The position numbers were made by a program, and so were the translations under genes. Shown in pieces: positions 44,059-57,256 of a stretch of 64,000 bases of DNA. The notes below the pieces were generated by a model. It was not told the origin of the DNA, did not search any database, and was given only the letters and a program-made list of their open reading frames with translations. Numbering within the stretch: position 1 is the stretch's first letter; every line of letters begins with the position of its first letter. Origin of the DNA: Asterella californica (Eukaryota > Streptophyta > Marchantiopsida > Marchantiales > Aytoniaceae); the NCBI GenBank assembly GCA_036924285.1, contig JAYKYS010000001.1, forward strand, positions 34,657,501-34,721,500, given 5' to 3'.

Positions 44059-46413
44059 AAAAAATCCATGCTCTGATAACTAACTAATTTGATTCTGAAG
44101 TGTTTTCCAATCTCAAAATCAGCAATAGCACGAATGAAGTCAGATATGGCACGAGCAGAATTTTGAGACGAACATGCATGCTAGTCAATCAAATATGCAA
44201 AAAAAGTCATTATAGGTAAATTGGATAGCACCATGCATCTGATTGCTCTTCGATTTGTCTAAACTGCTTTCTGCATTCAAAATCACGTTTGAATTCTGAG
44301 ATCAACAGCTCAAAACATGACTACAAATGATATCACGTTGAAGGCAACTTCAAAAGAATAGACTTGAAAGATCTCAAATCTCCCAAATGAACTTCGATTA
44401 TCATTGAATCCACTCAGAAACTCCAAAACTCGAATTAGGTTCACTGAAGAAATTTTGTTACAAACATGAGCAAGTAAATGTTCAAACAAATAGTTAATAA
44501 TATACTATTTGTAATTTTTAAATAATTTTTAAAATACAAATATGATATTTTCTGTACAAAATATTGATTGCTTTATAATTATATTAAGTTATTAAAATAT
44601 ATTATAAAAGATAATATCAAATCTTATCTTTTAAAACTTCCAAATAAGAGTTGTCTTGCGACTATAAATATTTAAATTTCATAATTTTGTGTGTTTGTAT
44701 TGAAAATACATGGTGTTTAACATACAGTAAGCAAGAAGTAAATGGTCACTGAACGCAACTTGGGTCATAAATCATCTTTGGATTTCGATAGCAAAAACAT
44801 TACTTTGTCAAGCATATGCACTTAGGGGAATGTATCCATAATCATCAATTTGCTGCAGTCTTGTTTGTGCTAAACAGTTACAACAAACACTTAAATCAGT
44901 ACAATCTGTCTGAAATACGTATTTGGACATAAATGATTATTTATTGTCATCAAATCGCTTGAGATACATATTAGTTTATTCGATCAGGGTTTCAATAAAG
45001 AACTTGAAGAATGTATTCGACAAACATTATTACATGCATACAATAGTTACCATTAATTAATGTGGTATTCGCTTTATCATTTGGAGTTGAATCCTTATGA
45101 TGTTACTTCTTATTGTCAGCTGTGTATGAACATTATTCCAAAGTTATTGTCAGTTGACAATGAGAATTCAAATTACATATTGTAATGAAATTATTTGCTG
45201 TCATACATCAGAATATCATTTCGGAAGTTTGTCATGATATAAGGATAATATTTGTTCAGGACCTTCGCCAACATTGAAATGTTTACCAATCATCTTTATA
45301 CCGCAAGATACTCATGCTATGGAATTAGATGGTATTTTCATCACCTTTAGAGCATATATATATATTTTTTATCTAATTGCAGAATACACATGTTATTTAT
45401 TTATCAGTTTAAACCCTAAACTCTAAACTCATGGCTATATAAGTAATCATAATAAATTCTTATATTTACACATAGACCAAACAAGAATAATAGTCTTAGA
45501 ATATTTGTTTCCAACAGAATCTATTTACTGATTAATAAATAAATCGATAATAAATAAATAGCATAATATTTTTTTTACGATATTGCTATATTCACTTTTT
45601 CCATTATTAAAAATAATTATAACCAAACAAAAATTAAACAATAAAATTGTGTGTCACTAGTAGTTAAAATAATAAACAATAAACATAAAATATGTTCATC
45701 TAATAATAATAAGAATACTGTAAAACTAATAATATAATATAATACATATTCACAATAACTATACTATATTTTGGAGTGAAATGTGCTGCAACATATGAAA
45801 ACATGCACTAGAGTATATAAAAAGAGTGGAAGAGGGGACGAGCATAACACCGAGAGAGGAAAGAACAAAACTTAAAGAGAAAAAAAGACAAAACAAGTTA
45901 GTTTGATAAGCCACTATGTATGGCAAATCAAGAAGCTAAGATGAACAAATGAGGGCTCTGCATTACTTGCGTGTTCGTCAGCTTGGCACGTGTCCCCCAC
46001 ACCAACCTGTAATACTCAGAAGGTCCAAACTCATTTACAGTCTACTCGCCTCATAACCAATACAGCAAACACCAAGTTAACCAATACAACAGGTTCACTT
46101 GGTGTTCTTAGTTAACCTGTTGTATAGGTTAACTCAGAACCTGTACAACAGGTTCCTTCTACCCAATATCTTTCCCCACGGCCTTTTCCAGTGAATTTCA
46201 TTTTCTCTTATCTGGAAACTTCTAAGTGTTATAAAAATGTTTTTTAATAAGTTATTATAAAATATTAAATTAATATAAATGTTATATGTTAATTCGTCTC
46301 GGAGCAGCCAAGTCATCAGGGACATAACCCATAAGTGTAGTCCGGACTGATGCGTTGTTGGGAGGATAAAGCCGAGACATCAATTCTCAAACGGCGTAGT
46401 TTTGTGAGGAAAA
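44059..46413. other. AT-rich intergenic region
   Basis: No gene is seen. A degenerate telomere-type string (TTTAAACCCTAAACTCTAAACTC) begins near 45409. Near 46080-46160 the string ACAACAGGTTC occurs repeatedly, and CCAATACAACAGGTT pairs with AACCTGTTGTATAGG in a 15-bp inverted repeat with one mismatch. Confidence 0.5.
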
Positions 46414-46494
46414 TAATTTATATTCTAACCCTTCTCGTTGAAAAGGTTAGAATATAAATTATACCTCATGTACACTTCTAAGTGTACATGAGGT
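46414..46494. repeat. Hairpin family member plus an adjacent perfect palindrome
   Basis: TAATTTATATTCTAACC (46414-46430) pairs exactly with 46445-46461 over the 14-base loop CTTCTCGTTGAAAA. Two bases further, ACCTCATGTACACTT (46463-46477) pairs exactly with 46480-46494 over two bases. The first hairpin has the same length, loop size and ends as 27614-27661, but a different, still perfectly paired, arm centre. Confidence 0.85.
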
Positions 46495-48295
46495 GAATAT
46501 CCTCCATTCATACCCAACATCGTTGGGTCTCTCCGCTACTTATGATGCTCTCAATGCGAACGAGGTACCCCTTTGCTCTTATCAGCTAGGTTATTGATTA
46601 CTAAACCTACATTCCTTTCGCCTACAGTCCTCTAAGAAAAAGATAGTGGGTTCTATCTTCTTTGGGTTGGAGGTGAATGCGTTGTAAACTCTTAAAGAAA
46701 TTTCTGGTCTGAGTTACGTCGTGATGAATTCATATGGACAGTACCATGGTCTGCAAAGACCTCAAGAAACAAGTAATAATATTTATTATTTATCATTTAT
46801 TCTCGTCTGTGTTGGCTCAGACTACTCCGTAATATAATATTCATGCAATATGAATTTCTGGGGAACTTTTGCTTGCTTATCGATTACTTAGTGTTAAGGA
46901 CAACTTCAAGTGTTGCTAACTTGCATCCAGGTCATAAAGGAAGTATAGATTTACGCGTTTCAAAATGCAATTACGACCATAAGCTGAAGAAAAAATTATA
47001 TTTAGTCAACAGATTAATTGCACATTTGCCTTCTCCATCAGAAGATTAGAGGAGGTAAATATGCAAGGATGTTAGACCTTAATCTTTATATGATCACCTT
47101 TGCAGAGTATGGTCTTCTCGACTGTATTGCTCATTGTACTTAATTCATTTTGATTGTAATAAAGTTTCATGGAAATATTTCTTCTCTCATTTTCCATGAA
47201 AAAGAAAAAAGAAAATGGAAGATGAACAAATGAAGGGAAAAAGAATTAATATGGATACCATCGTAAGACGGCATATCATGAATCTCTTGAAGATCAATAG
47301 AGACTGTTTGTCTGAAGTGAGATATGAGAATAAGTATTACAGAACCGTCCAGTTTGATTTTGGTTTAGGTATTGAATTAATAGACTGTGGGAAGAAAAAG
47401 TGTGGTATGTGGTAGAGTCATTGTACAGGTTTTGATACTATGTAGTATCATGTATATAGCCTGTGCTGGGGAAGGAAATTTCGCATTGCCTAGGAATTGA
47501 TTAACCACATTAATTGTTGAAGCCCATATAGTTTCCAAAGGATTATTATTTGACTATCAAGCCAGCTTGTTTTATTCATTTCTTTTATTTCGCAGAGTGC
47601 AGCAAGCTTAATTTATTATCTAAAAATTATATACTATATATCTATTAAATATTTAAATTAAATTAATGTGTCTTTATTAGTAAGCTATCGCATTTCCACA
47701 TAACACTTGCCTCGAGCAAAAGTTCCCCAGAGGCGGTTGAATAGGCTTATTCCGGTTACACCAGGCGAAAGAAAACATACACTACCGGCTATAGCACATC
47801 TTTCCGGCATAGATATCACGCCCAGAATATGATAGTCTGACACTGCATCGGCAGGCGACTAGACAACTAACTTGTGGTTAACGGCAAACTCCGAGTTGAA
47901 ATTCCGGCTATTGCTCCTAACAGAGAGCCGAACTAGACTGGAAAAGAGCGACATTTGAGTACTTGATGCAGATACTGGCCGAGCGAGACAAATTAGACCC
48001 CCGGTTTAGCTTGGAAAAGCAGATTGTTACGTGTGAATGGAGACAATAAGAAAGTGGTTCCCAACGTCTCAGGGTTTCCTTGCTCCAGCGTGAGTCCTCG
48101 GGAGGGAAAGCGTCTACGAGAGAGGAGGCAGGAAACCATCGACGCGAGCGTTCAAGCGCACTTTGTGTGCCAGAGGTTTTCGGTTTCCCGCATCAAATCG
48201 GCGGGACGTGATACTACGACATTCAGATTTACGTTTGCATTGTCTTAGTAGGAATTTTGGAGCAAGATTTTACTTTTTTCGAGTCGGTAGGAGGG
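46495..48295. other. Spacer and upstream region of the Y14 gene
   Basis: 46495-47680 is AT-rich with no recognised gene; short open frames at 46843 and 47215 are not assignable. 47690-48295 rises in GC and probably holds the promoter and 5' UTR of Y14. The 5' leader just before the ATG at 48296 has no convincing upstream exon. Confidence 0.45.
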
Positions 48296-50324
48296 ATGAC
48301 AACCCAGGAGGTCGATGCTGTGGATTTCGAACCCGAAGAGGATGATTTGTTGGATGACGATGTGCAAATGGAGGATGCGGATGCTCCTCCTGCTCCTCAA
48401 CCGAAGCTGAAGTCGACCATCACGAGTACCAGTGCTGGAGGTTCTCTAGTTCCGGGGGCGGCAGCTAGGAAAACTAAGGGGCGAGGGTTTCGAGAGGAGA
48501 CGGACGCTGATCGTTCCAATCGTTACGCTGCCAAAGATTTCGAGTCCCTTGATTCAGCGGGAGGTCCTGGTCCTCAGCGTTGTATCCTCTTTCTTCTACT
48601 TTCTTGGCATTCACAGCTTACACCCTTTTTGCCCACTGTTGTTGGTGAATTTCGTTTGGGATACATTATCAGGCATGCAGTCGTCTTTTGTTGTTCTTAT
48701 TATTTGAATGCACGCAGTAGACAGCGTATGAGCAGCAGTTCCATGTTGGTACGTACAACCCTAAATTGTCAGCATTGTTGTTTATATCGGGAACTTCGTT
48801 TCTACGAAGTCGTACAGTCCCTTTCTGGTAGTTTTGGTTACCCTAACTTATGTAGGCAGCCTGTCATCTTTCATTTTGAGACGAATATCATGGACGTAAG
48901 CTGCTTTTCGGACTCTCCGCAGTTTAACAAGAAGAAAACACGTCACAGCCCAACTTCTCGTGCAGTGTACTGCATACAACGCAAAGAAACTGAAGATTAT
49001 TAAGTGATTGTGTTTTTTAGTCGTTCTGTTAAGCCACTTCATCTCACTGTAGCCTTGTATGTTTTATGAAGAATGTCATTCTGTCAGCAAGGGTCTACTG
49101 AGATGATAAGCATATGTGTTTGTTCAGTCACTTTGAATTGAGCTTGAAGAACAGTATACATGCTGTGAAACCAGTCTCGAGGTTTTAGGTGTATCCCACA
49201 ATATCTGCGAGGGTCCCTCAAATTTAGAAAGGGACTCAAAAGTCCTTTTCCCCAGCTTGTTCAGGCTCAAGGCCCGTCTAGTCGCAAGCCAAATTGCCTT
49301 GCACCTTGCTTTTCGCACACGAATATGTTGGTATCTTTACGGGCATTCTTTTGCATAAAAGGTGGTGATTCAGTCTCTAGTTTTTGCGTTATGAGCGTTA
49401 CTTTTGGTACTTAGTTTCACATGCCCACTTTCCAGGTTGTCAAGACATTTTCTTCATCTTCGAGGATTAGAACACTCCATTGTGTTGCCAGTTCACATAA
49501 GAGCTTCGTTATCGCTTTGTTTCTCTATGTGATATTTTCAGTTTTGCTACACCTTGACTAATGTTCAAATAGCTGTGGAGGGGTGGATTATCCTGGTAAC
49601 CGGTGTTCATGAAGAGGCCCAGGAGGATGATCTTCACGAGATGTTTGCTGAGTATGGAGAAATCAAGAACTTGCACCTCAACCTCGATCGTAGGACTGGT
49701 TTTGTCAAGGTTTGTGCGTCTCAAGTAGATGAGTTACATTGTACGCAGAATCGTTTCCTTTTGTTTGCATTACTTCCTCGTGCGTACCTAAGCGGTTCAT
49801 GTCACAGTAGTATCAGAAGATACTCGGGGGATTTGGTGTATGCCCCGTTGTGCTAGCAGTTGCGCGCTTGTTTCTAACTGATTTTGTTACCTTCTAGGGT
49901 TACGCGCTCATCGAGTATGAGGCCAAAAAGGAAGCACAAGCGGCAATTGACAATTTAAATGGAGCAGAACTTCTGACCCAAATTATAGCTGTAAATTGGG
50001 CTTTCAGCAGCGGCCCTCTTCGTCGACGCAATGTTCGAAGAAGGTATGGATTCCCTTGTCTGGTTTTATTGTGGAGAAAGTTTTTCTGTTGGTTGTTTGC
50101 ACACGGGGTGCTCTTCGAACTCATCAGCCGCTGCTTGCGTGCATGCTGGCAAAAAGAACTTCAGAGGACCTGAGATATGTAGCCTCCGAACCGCTCACAG
50201 AAGGCATAAACTGAAGGATAAGACGCTCAGGGCGAATTTCGATCGCAGTCGTACAGTAGAAAGGAGAAAAAGAACTTTACCCCTGGAACAGCTTCTAGAG
50301 ACCTTGACAGTACGCGTGCCCTAA
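48296..50324 (+). CDS. Y14: Y14/RBM8A, exon-junction-complex RNA-binding protein
   Basis: Exons 48296-48581, 49573-49709 and 49898-50043 join through GT-AG introns (991 and 188 bp) and keep one frame. The N-terminus ([18 protein letters not shown]) is the plant Y14 signature, followed by [16 protein letters not shown] and SVEGWI. The single RRM (about residues 95-180) shows [15 protein letters not shown] and [16 protein letters not shown], with GYALIEYE beginning exactly at exon 3. Y14 pairs with MAGO in the exon junction complex in the nucleus and acts in splicing-linked mRNA quality control. The start ATG was chosen by match to plant Y14; an upstream TTG in frame is not needed. The end is uncertain: exon 3 could splice at 50043 to 50165-50324 (basic tail, stop at 50322) or use a later exon. 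The usual Arg/Ser tail is not clearly seen. Confidence 0.9.
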
Positions 50325-51844
50325 CTTATTGCATCTCCCAGATTGTAGTACTAAGAGCAGTGCGTGTCCAGGCCTCCCGATCATAGCCCCTTTTAGAGAG
50401 ACAGAAGGATAGCTGGCAGGGGCCACTCTACAGTAAAGAGACACTCCGAGTAATCAAGGAATATATAACCAAGAGTTGTTGAAGCATATCACCACCACTC
50501 GTCCTAGTTCCAGAGTCAATGGTACTGGTTCTGACTGAAGAGCTCATGGGTTTTCCTGGTGCAGATCTCCACGAGGTGGCCATAGGTCCCGAAGCCCTGT
50601 AAGAAGACGGTATTGATTGAGGTGGCGCCGCAACCAAATACTTCCACTTGATTGTTCTTAGGTCTTCGATCGTCGCCCACAAACTGGTCGATTTCCGAGC
50701 TTATTCTCTACTCTCAAGGCTCATGTAAAGGCTCTACTAACACTTGATATTTTTAGTTTTCAAGTGGTGTCTGTGTGCTCGTACCCGAGGTGGGTTTCAT
50801 CATTATGTAAGGTCGGCGGAAATTTCACACATGAAAGAACCTACTCCCTTCTTGTAATGTTACGATGAAAAAGAGGATTTGGATGACACCGGAATGATGA
50901 TATCGTGTAGTAAGTAGTGTTACTCTTCTGTGAATCGCAGGCAAGGCCTCAGAATATGTGTTTTCTGGTAATTATTTGGAATCCATGGAGTACTGAACTT
51001 TGTAACTGCTTACTGTGCGGGGAGTTGCACTGATCAGTTTGTGCTATCTGTAACCGCCCTTTCTTTCTGTAGCTTTGTTAGCCGTTCGTGACCAACTCAT
51101 TCAAGATGATCCTGTCGCACATGAGGACCTGAGAGGACCTGAGGACCTGAAACTATGGATGCCTCAGTCTTCACACTTCAGGCGGTTTTGTGGACCTTCA
51201 CCGTGTAAGCTACTTGGTTCTGTCTACTCTGGTGATGATGATCTAGATCTTCCACGAGGTGATTGAGGAAGTCGATCACCTTACAGTAAGACATACTCAT
51301 CCTCTTTTATCCTCAGTTGCAGGTTGAGTGTCTGAATATTTGGAACATAGAGTGGTTCTTAAGTGGAATCTTCCAAATATTGAACGGTAACTTTAGTACG
51401 TGTTTTTTTACTCGGCATTCTGTCGGAGTTTGTGGGCTCGGCGTGGAGTGTAGTTTCGGCTCGAGGGGAACTGAAGCTGCCGTGAACCAGCCCTCATCGC
51501 GGGCAAAATTCAGTTTATCAGATTCAAGTCTCGGCGAATTCAACCTGGCACAACAGCCTCTCCTGATCGTGGGCACTTGTCGTTTGAATGAAACCCAGTC
51601 TATCGTTATCGAGAAGGTGAATTCCTCTTGTTTGCATGCGTAAGAGTTTTACATTTCCTAAATATACTCGTTTAAGATTTCCAGGTCGACACATTTAGGT
51701 TTCGATCTAAAGTTAAGTCGAAACAGAACCTCACCTTCAAAAGTCCAAGAAAACTAATAAACTTTGAATGCATGCAGCATCTCTAGTATAGCTCCAAATC
51801 TCATGATTTCAATTGCCTTCGAAAGTTCTTCTAGTGATCTTTCC

Positions 51845-52001
51845 AATAAGATCATCATTTGATGATCTTATTTTTGATGTTTATATCGAAAGAGTTGTTT
51901 TGATCTGTAAAATATACATTCTATTATTAATAGTATTATTATCATTATTATTTTATCATATATATATTATCATTGACAACGTCAATGATAATATATATAT
52001 G
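51845..52001. repeat. Two perfect hairpins about 85 bp apart
   Basis: AATAAGATCATCA (51845-51857) pairs with 51860-51872. A 21-bp arm starting CATATATATATTATC (51957-51977) pairs exactly with 51981-52001 over the loop AAC. The second hairpin is long and perfect despite partly simple sequence. Confidence 0.8.
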
Positions 52002-52064
52002 ATTGATTGTCTCTTGCGAGTGAATTTTTCACAAGCATCATGAAAATGCTCACATGCTATTTTT

Positions 52065-52088
52065 GCGAGTATCTCCGGAGATACCCAC
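52065..52088. repeat. Palindrome shared in form with 24464-24487
   Basis: GTATCTCCGGAGATAC (52069-52084) is a perfect palindrome followed by CCACA. At 24464-24487 a similar structure (CACCTC-CT-GAGGTACCCACA) occurs inside the candidate MITE. About 70 bases after the present one lies TTTGACACTCC, like the end of that MITE, suggesting a decayed relative. Confidence 0.45.
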
Positions 52089-53929
52089 AGCTCCCAGTGC
52101 TCATGCTCAGAACTATCGTCCGCGGCAAAAATTAATCGCCACGAGTGCTAAGTTTGACACTCCATATTATCTCTTCTATGGACGCTTCTTGGTCGTATAA
52201 TATGTGATGTAACTTAAAACAGCTCTAGTGTGATCGGTCCTCCTAGTTGTTATTTTGTCCATTCAGTGATCAATTTACTCTCGTACTATACGGTATACAA
52301 GGAATGGTTTCGCTTTTGGTGATATTTCTTTCTTTAGTTAATAAATTATCCTCGGAGTCGTTTGCTTTTGATGATATGCCTTCCCTTTGTGGCATGTCAT
52401 CTATGGAGTAATGATGCACATGTTCTCTTGAACTCTTTATCTTGATCTTGCATTCATCTCTCGATGCGCTATTCCTTGAGGGGATGCATTTCAAATCATT
52501 TCATTTTTTCATTATCTCAATACTCTTTTGATAAACATCTCTAAGATAGAATAATTGTAATTCATAAATATAATTATTTTTATTTAGCATGATTGCTACA
52601 ATATGGTTTACAACGTCTTGTAAAGTTAGTGACATCATTCTTTATTAGTTGATAAAGATTGAATTTATTTAAGTGAAGAGTTTTGGTCCATGATAATGTT
52701 ATCACTTAGCAGGTGTCTTTCGCGTGAATCTTGAAATTTTCCATCTTTGGAGCTTTTGGCATTTCGAAGCTACGGTAATTTCTCTTGAAATGCTACTGCA
52801 ATCTAATACTGCCAATAAATCATAAATGACCGGATGGTAGTTACTATACTGCTTCATATAGAGGGGATGCAAACGCACATACTACATAGATGATACACAA
52901 AGGGCTGTTTCCAGTTAAAGATTCTGTCGTCTCATCTCCATTCATCCGGTTAAAATTGTCCATGCATTAAGTGTCAAAGACCGATAGTCTTGAACCGAAC
53001 TCTCTAACAACTTCTAAAATTGAACTTAAATTTGAGAGTTTCGAAAATCACAACAATCACAAAGTTGTCAAAAATGTTTAGCGTATTTTCTCAACTATTT
53101 AGTGATTTCTAAATCTGAATTCTGATTACAGTATTAAATTAAATCACAACATTTTGAGAACATCAAATCAAATATATAAATTCAAATTCAAATCACCTCT
53201 GCGTATTATAAGATATCACCTCTGCGTAACTGTTTGTATTACATTAAAGAGATCATATCCACTAAATATAAACTTGTCTTTTAACCATCATTATAGAAAA
53301 TACTACGTTTTTTATTATGACTACATGGTTAAAGTATAAATTTTACTTCAATAACTATAATAATATGTAGATTTTAGTATGGAACTGAAAATTAGTTTAT
53401 TGAATGATAAATTGTTAATCTATAAAAATACAAAAATTATACTCCAAACATAAATCATAGTCATACATACAAGTGTTTAACCATCTTTCTTAACAACTTT
53501 ATTCAAAGAACATATTATATTTCATCTATGTATGATATAAAATACACTGATAGTTATGCTTTCTCCAGTATGTTAATTTATTTGTAACTTTAAAATATTT
53601 TCTTAAAAATAAATTTAAATATTTGATTTTAAAACAAAAATGTTCAAATTATCTTGTTTATAAATCACCATAATTTTACTTTAAAATATTATTATTGTTA
53701 TATCAAGATTAAAAGTAATATTTTAGTTCCATTATTTTTAAAATTATTTGCTCACAGTGACATAAACAATTAATTTTTTCTTACATGTATTTATAACAAA
53801 ATCATTTGTGAATCCTTGAGCTTTATTTCTCCACCAATATCAGTCATAATTACACCATTTTTCATAACTAATATGGACCAAAAATTTATATGGATCATAA
53901 TTTAGTCTGGATTTCATAATTGTATACTA

Positions 53930-55930
53930 ATTTGTGTTTCGCGCACCTACTGTCTTGTTGCACCAGCGGAAGCTCTTGCTCAGTAGGTCACGAGATGTAC
54001 ACCGCTAACCTGCAAACCACAATTACAAGTTAGCGTCCGTGCACCACTTATCTTAACTCTGTTTGGTCCGGACCGGAGCCGGATCGTCTCCTTAATAATC
54101 AAGCTCAACATTCTCTAAGTTCCGACCTAGACCCGCCTAGGTCGGTCCCAAACATGAGCAAGTGACAAGATGACTTGGGGCGGACTTCTCATAAAGTCCA
54201 AGGTCCTAAACGGTACCTTCAGTCTCTAACTTGCTAACTATAAGTATTCACACCTACTTACGAGGTCCTCCGAAACTCACTTTCTGGTCGCAACCTGATT
54301 TGACTTAGGCGCGTGACTAAGTTTACTTTGCAGTTAGAAAACCGCAAAGCAAGATCACCCCAAGCCCCAAGACAAGTATAAAAGTTCATACTTGTTTTGT
54401 CAACGCTACGGCAAACCTAAGTCTTGATTTAGATGCTTATCCAAACCAGCTTGCTTCCTTTGAGTGTGCTTCGTTCCTCCTCTTGACAACATCCTAGACA
54501 TCTGATCAGAATTAGTCATAGCCATGCACTACCAATACACTTAGACAAATTTCAAGAAACAAATCTTTACTTTCCACAAAATACAAGACAAAGCTACAAA
54601 CTCCATTGGCCCAAGTCACCTCAAGTTGCTACTCGTATGGTTCGTCGTTCCTTCACTCCTCGCTTGGAAGGAGATGTCTTCATCTTGCTAACGCTGGTAT
54701 TGGGCTTCCTTGACGTTGGGATGAAGGTTGTCAGTTATCGTCCCCTGATTGTGTCTCGGGGCTAGCTCGAGTCGATCTGATCCCAATATCAGCCGTCGCT
54801 CGTCTCTTGGTCTTCCTCTTGGAACTCTGTCCTAGGTCGGTCATCGCTCCAAGTGTTCACCTAGAAACGTTGATCTCCTTCGTGTCTCACGTCCCTCCTC
54901 AAGCGTCTAGCCTTCAACCGCTAACTCAAGCCGGAGCCGGACCGTCTCCCTAATCATCAAGCTCAGTATTCCCTAAGTTCTGATCTAGACCCGCCTATGT
55001 CGATCCCAAACATGAGCAAGTCACAAGATGACTTGGGGTGGACTTCCCATAAAGTCCAGGGTCCTAAACGGTGCCTCTAGCACACCTAGCGGTCCAACCG
55101 CCCGTGATGTCCGTCTGGGTCTAGGTTCCCGAACGGTGGTCTAACCTGCCGACTCGTTCCTTAGTCTTGCTCCAGCTCTTGCATCGTTCTTAAGTCAAGA
55201 CGTCTAAGTCTGGACCGAAAGGTGCTTTGGAACCGGTCCAGCCATCACTTCATGCCCCCAGAGTCCACCCACCGAACCTTGGGGTCGGATGACTCAACCT
55301 GGCCCACCCAGGCATCGAGCCCCCCTCATATATACTTCTGAGGATCGACGGCCCCGCCCTCCTCTTTGGTCCTTGAAAATTATATCACAACCCAATCATG
55401 GTTCGATCATAATTCTAAGCTCGGATGTCATTTCGAGGAGTTCTACATATCACTAGAAAGCTCTCATCGAGACATTTTCAATGGTACCTCACTCGTCTCG
55501 AGATCTTACGTGAAGCTCCGTCTACAACTTAAAACGTCACTGGAGCTACAACACTTAGCCATTTTTCGAAAACCTGTGTTCCAGACCCAGACTCGAACCC
55601 TGTGGTTTGGACCAGCGTCCGAACCACGGTCCGTCTGCGTCTCGTATTCACGTCTCGGACTTATGTCTCAGATCTATGTTTCGGTCCGTTCCCAGACTCG
55701 CTCCCTTAGATCAGCGTACGTCTGAGGTCGTCTTGGGATGGGTCCTTAGGTCCTAACCCAATGTTCCAACCTTGATTCAGGGAACCCCTTAGGGTTCATC
55801 TGATCTCGAGTTCGCGGCCAAGTCGTTCAGTGTTACTCGCAGCGTTCACAACCTAGCACAAGTCCACTAGGGTTCTAAAGTTCACGTCTGCGTCCGATCT
55901 TGAGACTGAGGGTTCTGACATTGTGTGACA
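53930..55930. repeat. GC-rich block with a 150-165-bp direct repeat; retroelement-like
   Basis: This 2-kb block is much richer in GC than both flanks. 54067-54228 and 54929-55080 are about 85% identical direct repeats that include CCGGAGCCGGA, AGACCCGCCTA, AAACATGAGCAAGT and AAGTCCA.GGTCCTAAACGG. On the minus strand the block begins near TGTGTCACACAATGTCAGAA, a start that would suit an LTR. A 119-codon open frame at 55366-55725 (+) shows no known domain. No reverse transcriptase or integrase is present, so it is a fragment or non-autonomous element. Confidence 0.5.
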
Positions 55931-57256
55931 CAAAGAAAATAACCTCACTTATATTAGTATAGAATATATATATATATATTATTATACATACATAGACAAA
56001 AGTAAATAGAACTTAACTCTTATGATCAATATGCCATCGAACATTCTATTAAACAAGTGTGCATCAACTTTTTAAGTGGACAAGACGTATAATTTCTTTA
56101 AAATAAAATATCAGAGGAAAAATGGAAAACCCAAAAGTAATTCTTACTGGAAGATACATGCATAATGAACTAGCAGAACTTGGATGTCAATCTCTGACAA
56201 ATGAAATTTGTTCTAAATAAATCAGTAATCTCTATTTAGCAGTATTTCTTCTTCTCACACCTCTAACCACTTAAGAAATAAAATGAACTTCAACATGCAA
56301 CTAGAGCTAAGAAGATCTTTGGAACATGAGTTCCTCCTCTTGTTACACTTATGTGTATGTATTGCAGCTCTTGAGGATTCTCCTTCAAGTTTCATAACTT
56401 ATCTGATCATATTAGAAGAAAATTATTACTATCTACGTTGAGATTGTTCGTGTTTGAAGTATAATTTCTTAAATAACACACTTTCTCAAATAATTCTTAT
56501 GGATTATTTTCTGGGAGGTCGCATTAGATGTGTATTAGAAGGTCTTTACATAAGCTTGGGCCAAAAACGACCACCCTAATGATCTTCCGGACCAAAGTAC
56601 ATCCACTGATTATATTAATGTCACCTTGCGGACCATTTCTATGTCCACCTCTGTAGATGATTTTTCTTTTCGGCTTTTCTCTAGGAGCCATCCATCTGTC
56701 ATCCATTTAAAACCGATTTGTAACATTCATATCATATTTGGCTACGGAGAAGTCTTGCTGAACATTAATAAGTTTGATTCACTCAAATAACGCTCAAGAT
56801 GTTATGAGACATATATGGACTCTCAAGTGATGTCTGGCCAAGCTCATGTAATGATCCATTTGCAAGGCTGTAGTTTTCAGTGGATTCGATAGCAAAATGC
56901 ACCTCTCTTATAAGGTATTTCCTCCCAGTATTCACCTTGAAAAACTCGTAATGCCGTACCACTAGTCTCCAAATTATTTGACCATCTGTCAGGGAATATC
57001 ATAAGAATGTATAATAATTCTTATCAAGGTTGAAAAGATAACAAAAATAGTACCAGTGATGATTTCATCGGAGCCATAACAACGATAGCTTATTCCACAT
57101 CCAGATGGACGTTTTATCGACATTGTCTCATTTATTTTGATCAATATTAAGCTTCAAGCTAATATAAAGTGAATAAAAAATAAAGATAAATAAATAAAAG
57201 ATATTATTATCTATCTTTTGAGTCTTCACAGACTATGAGACTGTCCATGTGAGTCC

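Larger units (their letters stand above)
50325..53929. other. Downstream of Y14, then AT-rich spacer
   Basis: 50325-51650 has gene-like GC and may hold the Y14 3' UTR or further exons; open frames at 51075 (+), 51317 (+) and 50428 (-) are short and unassigned. AGGACCTGA repeats three times at 51123-51150. Hairpins at 51845-52001 and 52065-52088 are listed separately. From 52500 the DNA is AT-rich without features. Confidence 0.4.
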
